Positions 53,593 to 64,000 of a DNA stretch of 64,000 nucleotides are shown piece after piece. The stretch's first letter is position 1, and every line of letters starts with the position of its first letter. The translations under genes were made by a program, and so were the position numbers. Source of the DNA: Rhizobium sp. C1 (lineage in GTDB: Bacteria; Pseudomonadota; Alphaproteobacteria; Rhizobiales; Rhizobiaceae); assembly GCF_021026335.1 (NCBI RefSeq), contig NZ_JAJNCY010000007.1, positions 166,170 through 230,169 on the forward strand. The letters run 5' to 3'. The notes under the pieces are model-generated. The model saw only the letters and a program-made list of their open reading frames with translations, made no database searches and was not told the DNA's origin.

Positions 53593-55857
53593 ATGAAAGG
53601 CCTTTCACAGGGTCCGCGCGTTCTTCTCAAGCGTCTCCGCGAATTGATGGCGGAAGCGCTTGAACCGCAGGAACGCCTCGACAAGATCGTCCAGCAGATC
53701 GCCCAGAACATGGTTGCGGAAGTGTGTTCCGTCTATGTGCTCCGATCGGACGGCGTGCTCGAACTCTACGCCACCGAAGGTCTTAAAAAGGACGCCGTGC
53801 ACCTTGCCCAGCTCAAGATGGGTCAGGGTCTTGTCGGTACGATTGCTGCGTCTGCGCAATCGCTGAACCTTTCGGACGCGCAGTCGCATCCCGCCTTCCG
53901 CTACCTGCCGGAGACCGGCGAAGAAATCTTCCACTCCTTCCTCGGCGTGCCGATCCTGCGTGCCGGTCGCGCGCTGGGTGTTCTCGTCGTGCAGAACAGG
54001 GCGCAGCGCACCTATCGCGAAGAAGAAGTCGAGGCGATGGAAACCACGGCGATGGTCATCGCCGAAATGATTGCTACGGGTGAACTGAAGAAGATCACCC
54101 GTCCCGGTCTCGAACTCGACCTGTCGCGCCCTGTTTCGATCGAAGGTGACAGCTATGGCGAAGGTATCGGGCTTGGCCATGTCGTGCTGCACGAGCCGCG
54201 CATCGTCGTCACCAATCTGCTCAATGAAGACACCGACTTCGAACTGAAGCGGCTGACCGAAGCGCTCGACTCGCTGCGCATTTCCATCGACGATCTTCTC
54301 TCGCGGCGCGATGTGTCGATGGAAGGCGAACATCGCGAGGTTCTCGAAACCTACCGCATGTTTGCCCACGACCGCGGCTGGGTGCGGAAGCTCGAAGAGG
54401 CAATTCGCAACGGCTTGACGGCCGAAGCGGCCGTCGAGAAGGTGCAGAGCGACACCAAGGCGCGCATGATCCGCCTGACGGATCCCTATTTGCGCGAACG
54501 CATGCACGACTTCGACGATCTCGCGAACCGCCTGTTGCGCCAGCTGACGGGCTATGGCCCGAAGGGCGGCGGCGGGTTGCCGACGGATGCGATCATCGTG
54601 GCGCGCGCCATGGGGGCGGCCGAACTTCTGGATTATCCGCGCGAACATATTCGCGGTCTTGTGCTCGAAGAGGGCGCTGTCACCAGCCACGTCGTGATCG
54701 TCGCGCGCGCCATGGGTGTGCCGATTGTCGGTCAGGCCGCCGGCCTCGTTGCGCTGGCCGAAAACGGCGATCCGATCATCATCGACGGTGATGGCGGCAG
54801 CGTGCATCTGCGCCCCGCGGCTGAATTGCGCGTCTCCTATGAGGAGAAGGTGCGCTTCCGCGCCCGCCGGCAGGAACAGTTCCGGGCGTTGCGCTCGGTC
54901 GAGCCCATCACAAAGGATGGCCAGCGCATCAATCTGCTAATGAATGCGGGCCTGCTGGTGGATCTGCCGCAGCTCAACGAATCGGGTGCGATCGGGATCG
55001 GACTTTTCCGCACCGAACTGCAATTCATGATCGCCTCGAACATGCCGAAGCTCGAAGAGCAGGAGGCGTTCTATCGCAGCGTATTGCGGCAGGCTTCAGG
55101 GCGGCCGGTCACATTCCGGACGCTGGATATCGGCGGCGACAAGGTCGTGCCCTATTTCCGGGGGGCGGATGAGGAAAACCCGGCGCTCGGCTGGCGGGCA
55201 ATCCGTCTGGCGCTCGACCGGCCTGGCCTGATCCGGACGCAGCTGCGGGCGCTGCTGCGCGCCGCCAGCGGTCAGGAACTGCGCATGATGATCCCGATGG
55301 TGACGGAAGTTGCCGAGCTTCGGGCGGTGCGGGAGCTGATGCAGAAGGAATTCCAGCACCTGTCGCGCTTCGGTTATGAACTGCCGAAGAAACTGCAGTT
55401 CGGCGCGATGCTCGAAGTGCCCGCGTTGATGTGGCAGCTTGACGAGCTGATGGCCGAAGTCGATTTCGTTTCGGTCGGCTCCAACGACCTGTTCCAGTTT
55501 TCGATGGCCGTCGATCGCGGCAATGCGCGTGTGTCAGACCGCTTCGACATTCTGGGCCGACCCTTCTTGCGCATCCTGCGCGATATCGTTCGCGCTGCCG
55601 AGCGCAACAAGACGTCCCTGACACTTTGCGGCGAAATGGCGGGTAAGCCGCTCTCGGCCATGGCGCTTTTGGGTCTCGGCTTCCGCTCGATCTCCATGTC
55701 GCCGGCCTCGATCGGCCCGGTCAAGGCGATGCTGCTCGGGCTCGACGTCAGGCAGCTTTCCGACATGATGAACGCGGCGCTGGACGAAGGTTTCCCGCGC
55801 GAGCCGATGCGGCATATCCTGGAAAAGTTCGCGCAGGCGAACAACCTGCCGCTCTAG
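53593..55857 (+). CDS. ptsP: Phosphoenolpyruvate-protein phosphotransferase of the nitrogen PTS
   Basis: A 754-aa EI-Ntr. An N-terminal GAF domain (about 10-160) precedes the enzyme I parts: the phosphorylated His in [20 protein letters not shown] (about residue 365) and the PEP-binding barrel with [28 protein letters not shown] and the C-terminal [17 protein letters not shown]. It takes phosphate from PEP to NPr and on to EIIA-Ntr, controlling nitrogen, carbon and potassium responses; the GAF domain probably senses glutamine. Position after lysC is conserved in rhizobia. Confidence 0.97.
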   Translation: MKGLSQGPRVLLKRLRELMAEALEPQERLDKIVQQIAQNMVAEVCSVYVLRSDGVLELYATEGLKKDAVHLAQLKMGQGLVGTIAASAQSLNLSDAQSHPAFRYLPETGEEIFHSFLGVPILRAGRALGVLVVQNRAQRTYREEEVEAMETTAMVIAEMIATGELKKITRPGLELDLSRPVSIEGDSYGEGIGLGHVVLHEPRIVVTNLLNEDTDFELKRLTEALDSLRISIDDLLSRRDVSMEGEHREVLETYRMFAHDRGWVRKLEEAIRNGLTAEAAVEKVQSDTKARMIRLTDPYLRERMHDFDDLANRLLRQLTGYGPKGGGGLPTDAIIVARAMGAAELLDYPREHIRGLVLEEGAVTSHVVIVARAMGVPIVGQAAGLVALAENGDPIIIDGDGGSVHLRPAAELRVSYEEKVRFRARRQEQFRALRSVEPITKDGQRINLLMNAGLLVDLPQLNESGAIGIGLFRTELQFMIASNMPKLEEQEAFYRSVLRQASGRPVTFRTLDIGGDKVVPYFRGADEENPALGWRAIRLALDRPGLIRTQLRALLRAASGQELRMMIPMVTEVAELRAVRELMQKEFQHLSRFGYELPKKLQFGAMLEVPALMWQLDELMAEVDFVSVGSNDLFQFSMAVDRGNARVSDRFDILGRPFLRILRDIVRAAERNKTSLTLCGEMAGKPLSAMALLGLGFRSISMSPASIGPVKAMLLGLDVRQLSDMMNAALDEGFPREPMRHILEKFAQANNLPL

Positions 55858-55867
55858 GATCTTAAAC

Positions 55868-56950
55868 TTGGCCAAACTGCCCATAGAGAAAATGCGCGAA
55901 CTGGAGCGCCGGTTCAGCGAGGTTGAGGCCCGGATGTCGGCCGGGCCGGCGGCGGATGTCTATATCAAGCTGGCTGCCGAGTATTCCGAGCTCGAGCCGG
56001 TGGTGAAGAAGATCCGCGAGTTCCAGAAGACGGAAAGCGAGATTGCCGATCTCGAAACGCTGCTGGCCGACAAGGCAACGGATCGCGAGATGCGCGATCT
56101 TGCGGAAATGGAATTGCCGGAGCTGAAGGCGCGCATCGAAACGCTCGAAGGCGAAATGCAGATCCTGCTTCTGCCGAAGGATGCGGCGGACGAGAAGAGC
56201 GCGATCCTCGAAATTCGCGCCGGTACCGGTGGCAACGAAGCGGCACTTTTCGCCGGCGACCTATTCCGAATGTACGAGCGCTATGCCTCGACACACGGCT
56301 GGAAGGTTGAAATCCTCTCCGAAAGCGAAGGTGAGGCGGGCGGCTACAAGGAAATCATTGCAACTGTCAGCGGGCGCGGCGTTTTCGCGAAGCTGAAGTT
56401 CGAGTCCGGCGTCCACCGTGTTCAGCGCGTGCCGGAAACGGAAGCGGGCGGGCGCATTCACACATCCGCTGCGACCGTCGCGGTTCTGCCGGAAGCAGAA
56501 GAGATCGATATCGAAATTCGGCCCGAAGACATTCGCATCGACACGATGCGTTCATCCGGTGCGGGCGGACAGCACGTCAACACGACCGACTCGGCGGTGC
56601 GCGTCACCCATCTGCCGACTGGCATCATCGTCACGAGTTCTGAAAAATCGCAGCACCAGAACCGGGCGAAGGCCATGCAGGTTCTGCGCGCGCGGCTTTA
56701 TGATATCGAACGGCAGCGCGCCGACAACGAGCGCTCGGCATCGCGCAAGAGTCAGGTCGGTTCGGGCGACCGGTCCGAGCGCATCCGCACCTATAATTTT
56801 CCGCAAGGGCGCCTGACCGACCATCGGATCAACCTGACGCTCTACAAGCTGGATCGGGTGATCGAGGGCGAGCTGGATGAAGTGATCGATGCGCTGGTCG
56901 CCGATTATCAGGCGGGTCAGCTGGCGCAGCTTGGGAACGAGCATGCCTGA
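55868..56950 (+). CDS. prfA: Peptide chain release factor 1
   Basis: A 360-aa factor that reads UAA and UAG. The catalytic GGQ is in [20 protein letters not shown]; the stop-codon tripeptide position reads PET ([20 protein letters not shown]), where many RF1 proteins have PAT or PVT. Start is TTG at 55868 with AGGA eight bases upstream. Its end overlaps prmC by eight bases, coupling the factor to the enzyme that methylates its GGQ glutamine. Confidence 0.97.
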   Translation: MAKLPIEKMRELERRFSEVEARMSAGPAADVYIKLAAEYSELEPVVKKIREFQKTESEIADLETLLADKATDREMRDLAEMELPELKARIETLEGEMQILLLPKDAADEKSAILEIRAGTGGNEAALFAGDLFRMYERYASTHGWKVEILSESEGEAGGYKEIIATVSGRGVFAKLKFESGVHRVQRVPETEAGGRIHTSAATVAVLPEAEEIDIEIRPEDIRIDTMRSSGAGGQHVNTTDSAVRVTHLPTGIIVTSSEKSQHQNRAKAMQVLRARLYDIERQRADNERSASRKSQVGSGDRSERIRTYNFPQGRLTDHRINLTLYKLDRVIEGELDEVIDALVADYQAGQLAQLGNEHA

Positions 56951-57830
56951 GCCTGATCTCACCGTTGATCAGGTGATGGCTGAGGTCCGGGGTCTCTTTC
57001 GCGAAGCCGATCTGGATGATCCGGCGCTGGAAGCGCGCATTCTCGTGAGTGGTCTTCTGGACCTTGAGCCGGCCGCGATGATTTCGCGCGGGCGTTCGTC
57101 CGTGTCTGTCGATGACATAGAACGAATTCGCGCGGCGGCGCGGCGGCGCATTGGCGGAGAGCCGATCTATCGCATTCTCGGTTGGCGCGAGTTTTACGGC
57201 TTGAGGCTTCGGCTTTCGAAAGGAACGCTTGAGCCCCGGCCCGATACCGAGGTCCTGATTGATGCAACACTGCCGTTGCTTCACGAGATCGTTGGGCGCG
57301 GGCGCAAACCGCGCCTTCTGGATCTGGGAACCGGCACAGGGGCGATCTGTCTGGCGCTGCTTCATGAATGCCCCGAAGCGAGCGGGGTAGGGACCGATAT
57401 CTCCGAAGATGCCGTTGGAACAGCAAAGACCAATGCCGAGCTTAACGGTCTAGGCTCGCGGTTCGAGGTCCGGCAGAGCGACTGGTTTTCGCAGGTGCGA
57501 GGGCGGTTCGACATCATCGTCTCCAACCCGCCCTATATTCCGTCTGCCGACATCGCCGGCCTCGATCGCGAAGTGCGGGAGCATGATCCGCTGGCGGCGC
57601 TTGATGGCGGTGCGGATGGGTTGGACCCCTATCGAATCATCGCGAATCAGGCGGATCAATATCTTGCGGAGGACGGATATATCGGAGTCGAGTTCGGGTG
57701 GGATCAGCTGGCAGCCGTTCAGTCGATCTTCGAGGCCGCCGGTTTTGCCGTTCACCAAGCCGTACGGGATTATGGCGGGCGCGACAGGGCGTTGATTTTC
57801 GCGCGAAAGCCCGGCTTTTCCGGCGAATAA
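56943..57830 (+). CDS. prmC: Release factor glutamine methyltransferase
   Basis: A 295-aa N5-glutamine methyltransferase that methylates the Gln of the GGQ motif in release factors. Motif I is [16 protein letters not shown], and the catalytic NPPY is in [19 protein letters not shown]. The N-terminal helical domain has [21 protein letters not shown]. The ATG at 56943 overlaps prfA by eight bases; a longer frame is a shadow of prfA. Confidence 0.96.
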   Translation: MPEPDLTVDQVMAEVRGLFREADLDDPALEARILVSGLLDLEPAAMISRGRSSVSVDDIERIRAAARRRIGGEPIYRILGWREFYGLRLRLSKGTLEPRPDTEVLIDATLPLLHEIVGRGRKPRLLDLGTGTGAICLALLHECPEASGVGTDISEDAVGTAKTNAELNGLGSRFEVRQSDWFSQVRGRFDIIVSNPPYIPSADIAGLDREVREHDPLAALDGGADGLDPYRIIANQADQYLAEDGYIGVEFGWDQLAAVQSIFEAAGFAVHQAVRDYGGRDRALIFARKPGFSGE

Positions 57831-58131
57831 TCTCGCGACCGCGAAAAAAACGCTTGGATTTGAGGGGGAAGCGGGCTAGTTTGCCTGTGCGCACTAGGGC
57901 TGAAGCGCCGGCGAAATTTATTCCCGGGTCAGCTTTCGCCAAGATGGTTGCTCTCTTAACAAGAGTTTCTGGGGTACCGACAGTCCCTGTGCGGAAATCT
58001 GTTCAATAACTCACAAGCGGCAAGAAGGTGCGGTCACGCGCGAACGCTGCGGCTCGCAAGTCCTGTCTCATAGACAGAGCAGGCCGGAGCCATTTTGTGG
58101 TCATTTAGAAAGAAGTTCAGGTGAGCCATCG
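57831..58131. other. Intergenic region upstream of the DUF4167 gene
   Basis: No gene is seen in these 301 bases. A possible promoter is TTGGAT (57854-57859) with TAGTTT (57877-57882) at 17-base spacing, which would leave a leader of about 245 bases. No match to a known riboswitch was recognised. Confidence 0.45.
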
Positions 58132-58776
58132 ATGAGGCCAGGACAGCAGAACAAACGCGGTCGCGGGCGTAACAACAATAACAACAACAATAATAACAAT
58201 AACAACAACAATGGAAATATGCGCAAGGGTTCCAACCCTCTGACGCGGACCTATGACAGCTCCGGACCGGACGTCAAGATTCGCGGGACCGCGCAGCATA
58301 TCGCCGAGAAATACGCGCAGCTTGCCCGTGATGCCCAGAGCTCCGGGGACCGGGTGATGGCGGAGAACTATCTCCAGCACGCCGAACACTATAACCGTAT
58401 CATCGCAAGCGCCCAGGCGCAGATGCAGGAACGCTTCCAGCGCGACGACCGCAACGATTATGCGGATCGAGACGAGGACGATAACGGTTCGGACGCCGCA
58501 CCGGTACAGCAGTCGCAGCCGCAGCAGCGTTCGCATCAGCCGACCGCGCCGCAGGCGGAACAGCCCTATGACGGTAGCGGTCCGCAGCCCGATATCGAAG
58601 GTATTCCTGCCGAGGTCATCCTGGGCGAAGAGGCTCCCGCGGAAGCCGCCGCCGAGCAGGAGCCGCGTCAGCGTCGTCCCCGCCGTCCGCAGCGCCGTCG
58701 GCAGAATGCAGCTGCCGAAGGCGAAGCCAGCGAGGCTCCGGCGGAGCAGCCTGCGCTTGCCGAAGCCGGCGAATGA
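58132..58776 (+). CDS. DUF4167 domain protein with poly-asparagine tract
   Basis: A 214-aa protein with a basic N-terminus, 14 consecutive Asn (residues 14-27), then the conserved DUF4167 domain (about 33-105: NPLTRTYDSSGPDVKIRGTA, AEKYAQLARDAQSSGDRVMA, ENYLQHAEHYNRIIA). The C-terminal half is low-complexity: acidic, then arginine-rich (RQRRPRRPQRRRQN), then Ala/Glu. The composition suggests an RNA-binding, disordered protein, an inference. It is conserved in Rhizobiales between prmC and clpB. Strong terminator downstream. Confidence 0.88.
   Translation: MRPGQQNKRGRGRNNNNNNNNNNNNNNGNMRKGSNPLTRTYDSSGPDVKIRGTAQHIAEKYAQLARDAQSSGDRVMAENYLQHAEHYNRIIASAQAQMQERFQRDDRNDYADRDEDDNGSDAAPVQQSQPQQRSHQPTAPQAEQPYDGSGPQPDIEGIPAEVILGEEAPAEAAAEQEPRQRRPRRPQRRRQNAAAEGEASEAPAEQPALAEAGE
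58171..58212 (+). repeat. AAC/AAT trinucleotide tract
   Basis: Fourteen asparagine codons in a row, AAC and AAT mixed, in an otherwise GC-rich gene. The period of three means slippage would alter length but not frame. Confidence 0.9.
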
Positions 58777-58802
58777 CGAATATCAAACCTTCAGGGTTCT
58801 AC

Positions 58803-58834
58803 GATCCCCGGGACGAAAGTTCCGGGGATTTTTG
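58803..58834 (+). terminator. Intrinsic terminator after the DUF4167 gene
   Basis: ATCCCCGGGAC and GTTCCGGGGAT pair around a GAAA tetraloop and are followed by TTTT. Confidence 0.8.
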
Positions 58835-58845
58835 CATTTAAAGCT

Positions 58846-58873
58846 CTTTAAAAACGCGGCGCCGCGCCCATAT
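58846..58873 (+). promoter_or_regulatory. Putative sigma32 (RpoH) promoter of clpB
   Basis: CTTTAAA (58846-58852) and CCCATAT (58867-58873) are 14 bases apart, close to the heat-shock pattern CTTGAAA-N13-15-CCCCATNT. It lies about 90 bases before clpB and just after the previous gene's terminator, where a heat-shock promoter is expected. Confidence 0.55.
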
Positions 58874-58963
58874 CTCACATCGAAGGTTCGCCTATCAGGG
58901 AGCCTATCTCAAACCCGTCGATCCGTGCCTCAGCGAGGGCGGAACGAGGAACGGAGGACAGAC

Positions 58964-61567
<2,604 letters not shown>

Positions 61568-61597
61568 TCGGAGCCGCGCAGCGCAATGAAAACACAG

Positions 61598-61627
61598 ATG
61601 CCCTCGGCGCAAGCCGGGGGCATTTTT
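61598..61627 (+). terminator. Intrinsic terminator after clpB
   Basis: ATGCCCTCGGC pairs with GCCGGGGGCAT (one wobble) around GCAA-type loop bases, followed by TTTTT. It ends shortly before the convergent peptidase gene. Confidence 0.8.
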
Positions 61628-61644
61628 ATGTCATGTCATGGGAA

Positions 61645-63585
61645 TCAGTTGCTCGCGATGTTCCAGTCTTCGTGACCGAGCAGTGCGTCGATGCGCTTGC
61701 GCTCGGCGCCGAACCTGGCCAGTGCGTCGCCTCCAAGCGATTTGCCGTCGGGCAGGCGGATCTTCAGCGGGTCAACCTTGTTGCCGTTGACGATCATTTC
61801 GTAATGCAGGTGCGGGCCGGTTGACTGGCCGGTCGTGCCGATCCAGCCGATGACCTGCCCCTGGTGGATCTTGGCGCCTTCCACGACATCCTTGGCGATC
61901 GCGCTCTGGTGGTTGTAGGAGGTTTCGTAGCCGTTGGCATGACGAATGATCGTCTGGTTGCCGTAGCCGCCGCGGTCCCAGCCGGCTTTTTCGACCACGC
62001 CATTGCCGGTTGCGATAATGGGTGTGCCCTTCGGCGCAGCCCAGTCCACGCCGGTATGCATGCGCATGTAACCCAGGATCGGGTGGCGGCGCATGCCGAA
62101 ACCGGACTTGAAGATGCCGCCGGGAACCGGGTTGCGCAGCAGGAACTGATGGATGCTTTTCCCGTCCGGGCCGTAATAGTCGACGCTGTCGTCGGTCGGG
62201 TCCTGGAAGCGGTATAGCCGCGTCTCGTTGTCCCCGAACTTGGCGTAGAGGAACAGCAGTTCCGAATTCTTGGTCACCTTGCCGTTCTGGTCCGCAACCG
62301 AGAAGAAAGCTTCCAGCTTGTCGGTCGGACGCAGCTGTGCCTGGAAATCCACCGTATTCGCAAGAAGTTTCACGATCTGCGTCGCGAGGTCCAGACCCAT
62401 TCCGTAGGAGAGGGCAGCGCGGTAGATGCCGTCATAGACGCTTGGCAGGTCGGAGCCCGCTTGCGGCGCCAGCATGTTGTTGTCAAGCGCCGAGGCCATG
62501 GCCTTGATGACCGGCGGCGCAGTGCCTTGCACAAAGGCGCCCTTGTCGTCGAGGGCGATCGTCACCTGATGCTGGTCGCGCTCATAGATGCTGGCGCGGA
62601 CGATTTTCAGGTCTTCGCCGGTCTGCATGATACCGACACGCAGGATATTGCCGTCACGCAGCTTGTCGCCGCCGAAAACAGCAGCGAGATTATGGGCCAC
62701 CAGATCCGCCTGCTTTTTCGAATAGCCATTCGCGGCGAGGGCCGAGGCAATATCGGTGTCGGACCGGACCGGGATGATGTCATCGGCATATTCAGGCGTC
62801 GCGGTGTTGCGCGCCTCTGGCGCTGCCACCGACATGTTGGACTCGATGACCTTCGCCGTCAGCCCGGAGGTGATATCCAGTGCGCTGTTGCTGGCTGCAA
62901 ACCGTCGCGGATCGACATAGTAGAGGGACGCAACCTGGCTGTTGCCATCGGTCAGGACCGATCCGTTGGTGCGAACGGTCTCTTCGATTTCCTCCAGCGT
63001 CATTGGCGGGGCATAGTTGAACCCGGTTTCCTTGGTCGGGAAGTCAGCTGTTTCGAGGCTTACTTCGGATTCGACATCCGAGCCATAGATCTGTCCGGTG
63101 CTGATCGCCGGCACGGCCGGCTTGGTTCCGGAAGAGAAGATCGCCAGGGCATCGAAAGCCGGATAGGATTCCTGTGTGGAATGGGCTGCCGCCAGCGCCA
63201 TCTTCACATGTTCGAAGGGCTGGCGCCGAACCACTTCCTTGCCGCCCTGCTGGATCATGGTCGAAACCTCCATGATCTGCTTGTCGGCAGGCTTGGCGGC
63301 AATGCTCGTCGCGACCAGGCGACCGCCGCGCTTGGCGACGAGTGGCCCGTCCTCGCTGTCATCGCGCAGACTGGCATAGGCCTCCGCAGGAATTGCGAGC
63401 TGCCGGCGTCCGTCGAGTGCGGCGGTGAGTGCTACCCCCATCAGGATCGTGCTTGTAATGCCGGTGAGGAAGGTGCCAGATAGCCAGCGGAACGAAATCT
63501 CGCGCCGGTCGGGCGCACGACGCCCATCAGCGAGCAGCGCGGGCTCGCTTCCGAGCAGCCGAGTCAGTTCCCTGCCGTCTGTCAT
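61645..63585 (-). CDS. M23-family metallopeptidase, membrane anchored
   Basis: A 646-aa protein with a cytoplasmic basic N-terminus, one membrane helix (about 34-55) and a large periplasmic part. The LytM/M23 domain near the C-terminus holds the zinc ligands: HTGVDWAAPKGTP (His, Asp) and GPHLHYEMIVNG (HxH). It should cut peptidoglycan cross-links, or act as an activator if inactive, but all ligands are there. The long N-terminal region includes a LysM- or OapA-like stretch. It converges on clpB and is divergent from the presumed rRNA operon. Confidence 0.93.
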   Translation of the reverse strand: MTDGRELTRLLGSEPALLADGRRAPDRREISFRWLSGTFLTGITSTILMGVALTAALDGRRQLAIPAEAYASLRDDSEDGPLVAKRGGRLVATSIAAKPADKQIMEVSTMIQQGGKEVVRRQPFEHVKMALAAAHSTQESYPAFDALAIFSSGTKPAVPAISTGQIYGSDVESEVSLETADFPTKETGFNYAPPMTLEEIEETVRTNGSVLTDGNSQVASLYYVDPRRFAASNSALDITSGLTAKVIESNMSVAAPEARNTATPEYADDIIPVRSDTDIASALAANGYSKKQADLVAHNLAAVFGGDKLRDGNILRVGIMQTGEDLKIVRASIYERDQHQVTIALDDKGAFVQGTAPPVIKAMASALDNNMLAPQAGSDLPSVYDGIYRAALSYGMGLDLATQIVKLLANTVDFQAQLRPTDKLEAFFSVADQNGKVTKNSELLFLYAKFGDNETRLYRFQDPTDDSVDYYGPDGKSIHQFLLRNPVPGGIFKSGFGMRRHPILGYMRMHTGVDWAAPKGTPIIATGNGVVEKAGWDRGGYGNQTIIRHANGYETSYNHQSAIAKDVVEGAKIHQGQVIGWIGTTGQSTGPHLHYEMIVNGNKVDPLKIRLPDGKSLGGDALARFGAERKRIDALLGHEDWNIASN

Positions 63586-64000
63586 TCAGTGTCCGCCTGG
63601 CCCAGTTATTTTCTTGTTATGTAACATCTGCCTTGTGTGCGCGCGTGAGTCAAACGCTCTGCGACGGCACGTCCGGCAGACCATAGCAAAACCCCATTTC
63701 CCGTGTGAACATGTTCATGCCTGCCAATTGTGAAAATCCGGGGGCAACGGAGGCGCTGAAGCGGGCGGCGGGGGCTCCCAAAGCGGGGTTCCCGAGGTTC
63801 TATCACCAAAACGTTTTAAGAATCATACACTTATTTAATTTCTTCATTTTTTTGTTTTGTTGGTGTTGACTGTTTTGGGGGTGTGGGTCTATAAGGCGGT
63901 CACTGACGAGGGCGGCGGCGCTGCTAGCGACTGACGAGCTCGTCCTTGAGAAAATCTTCTGATGGTTGCGAGAGTGACTGGGGCCTGGATTGCGGTTTGG
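63586..64000. other. AT-rich upstream region leading to a presumed rRNA operon
   Basis: No coding gene is seen. The segment 63810-63865 is unusually AT-rich for this chromosome, like an UP element, and precedes a strong promoter. The leader that follows (TGACGAGGGCGGCGG) and the end of the window resemble the sequence upstream of 16S rRNA in rhizobia; the 16S gene itself is not reached. Confidence 0.55.
63866..63895 (+). promoter_or_regulatory. Strong promoter, probably of an rRNA operon
   Basis: TTGACT (63866-63871) and TATAAG (63890-63895) are separated by 18 bases and followed by a GC-rich discriminator (GCGGTCAC), the usual signature of stringently controlled rRNA promoters. An AT-rich stretch upstream would act as an UP element. 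Confidence 0.65.

Noticed and set aside
58460..58963. N-terminal extension of the clpB frame by 168 codons
   Set aside because: This part overlaps the DUF4167 gene and its terminator and is Arg/Ser-rich. The ClpB family begins at MNIEKYSERV, with a good ribosome site.

Overview
The window is high-GC alphaproteobacterial chromosome, most likely from the family Rhizobiaceae (Rhizobium, Agrobacterium, Ciceribacter or a close relative; I cannot fix the genus). The evidence is the set and style of housekeeping genes (rplU-rpmA followed by two GNAT genes, etfB-etfA, secA, argJ-GNAT-mutT, ComF-grxC-nitrilase-DUF1178-ubiG, lysC-ptsP-prfA-prmC-DUF4167-clpB), an NDUFAF5-type methyltransferase, encoded CCA ends on the tRNAs, and intergenic palindromes of rhizobial type.

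Bases 1-15,200 are accessory. A 5'-truncated pentulose kinase gene is followed by fragments of IS630- and IS5-type insertion sequences. Next is a tightly overlapped minus-strand operon reading leftward from 9.8 to 2.5 kb: ECF sigma factor, 71-aa zinc-finger anti-sigma factor, a fusion of a TVP38/TMEM64 (VTT) membrane domain with a MerA/Lpd-like flavoprotein, a CDP-alcohol phosphatidyltransferase (YnjF-like) and a YnjB-YnjC-YnjD-type ABC importer. A second flavoprotein of the type found fused to SelD lies just upstream. The set resembles the uncharacterised E. coli ydjX-ynjF region, here placed under its own ECF switch, and is the best candidate for an undescribed system. From 11.2 to 15.2 kb are two tyrosine recombinases, one unknown gene and three copies of a palindrome GGAAATWATTTCC, ending at tRNA-Ser(CGA), which is probably the attachment site of an island.

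Bases 15.4-32 kb are mostly core genes: ribosomal proteins L21 and L27, a GNAT pair, a thioesterase, 3-hydroxybutyryl-CoA dehydrogenase and the electron-transfer flavoprotein genes. Between the last two sits a module of two amine or amino-acid oxidases with a GntR regulator. A rhomboid protease, cobalamin adenosyltransferase, SDR, YihY protein, GluQRS, a 3-methyladenine glycosylase, an HNH protein, a DsbB-like and a YqaA-like membrane protein and tRNA-Leu(CAA) follow.

Bases 32-40 kb hold a small surface-polysaccharide group (ArnT-like transferase, CelD-type acetyltransferase, flippase, nucleotide-sugar dehydratase) plus an acyl-CoA synthetase. Bases 40-64 kb are core genes for secretion (secA), periplasmic folding (parvulin), arginine and lysine synthesis, nucleotide cleaning, redox balance, ubiquinone synthesis, nitrogen-PTS signalling, translation termination, heat shock (clpB with a sigma32-like promoter) and an M23 peptidase. 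The last 150 bases look like the promoter and leader of an rRNA operon whose 16S gene lies beyond the window.
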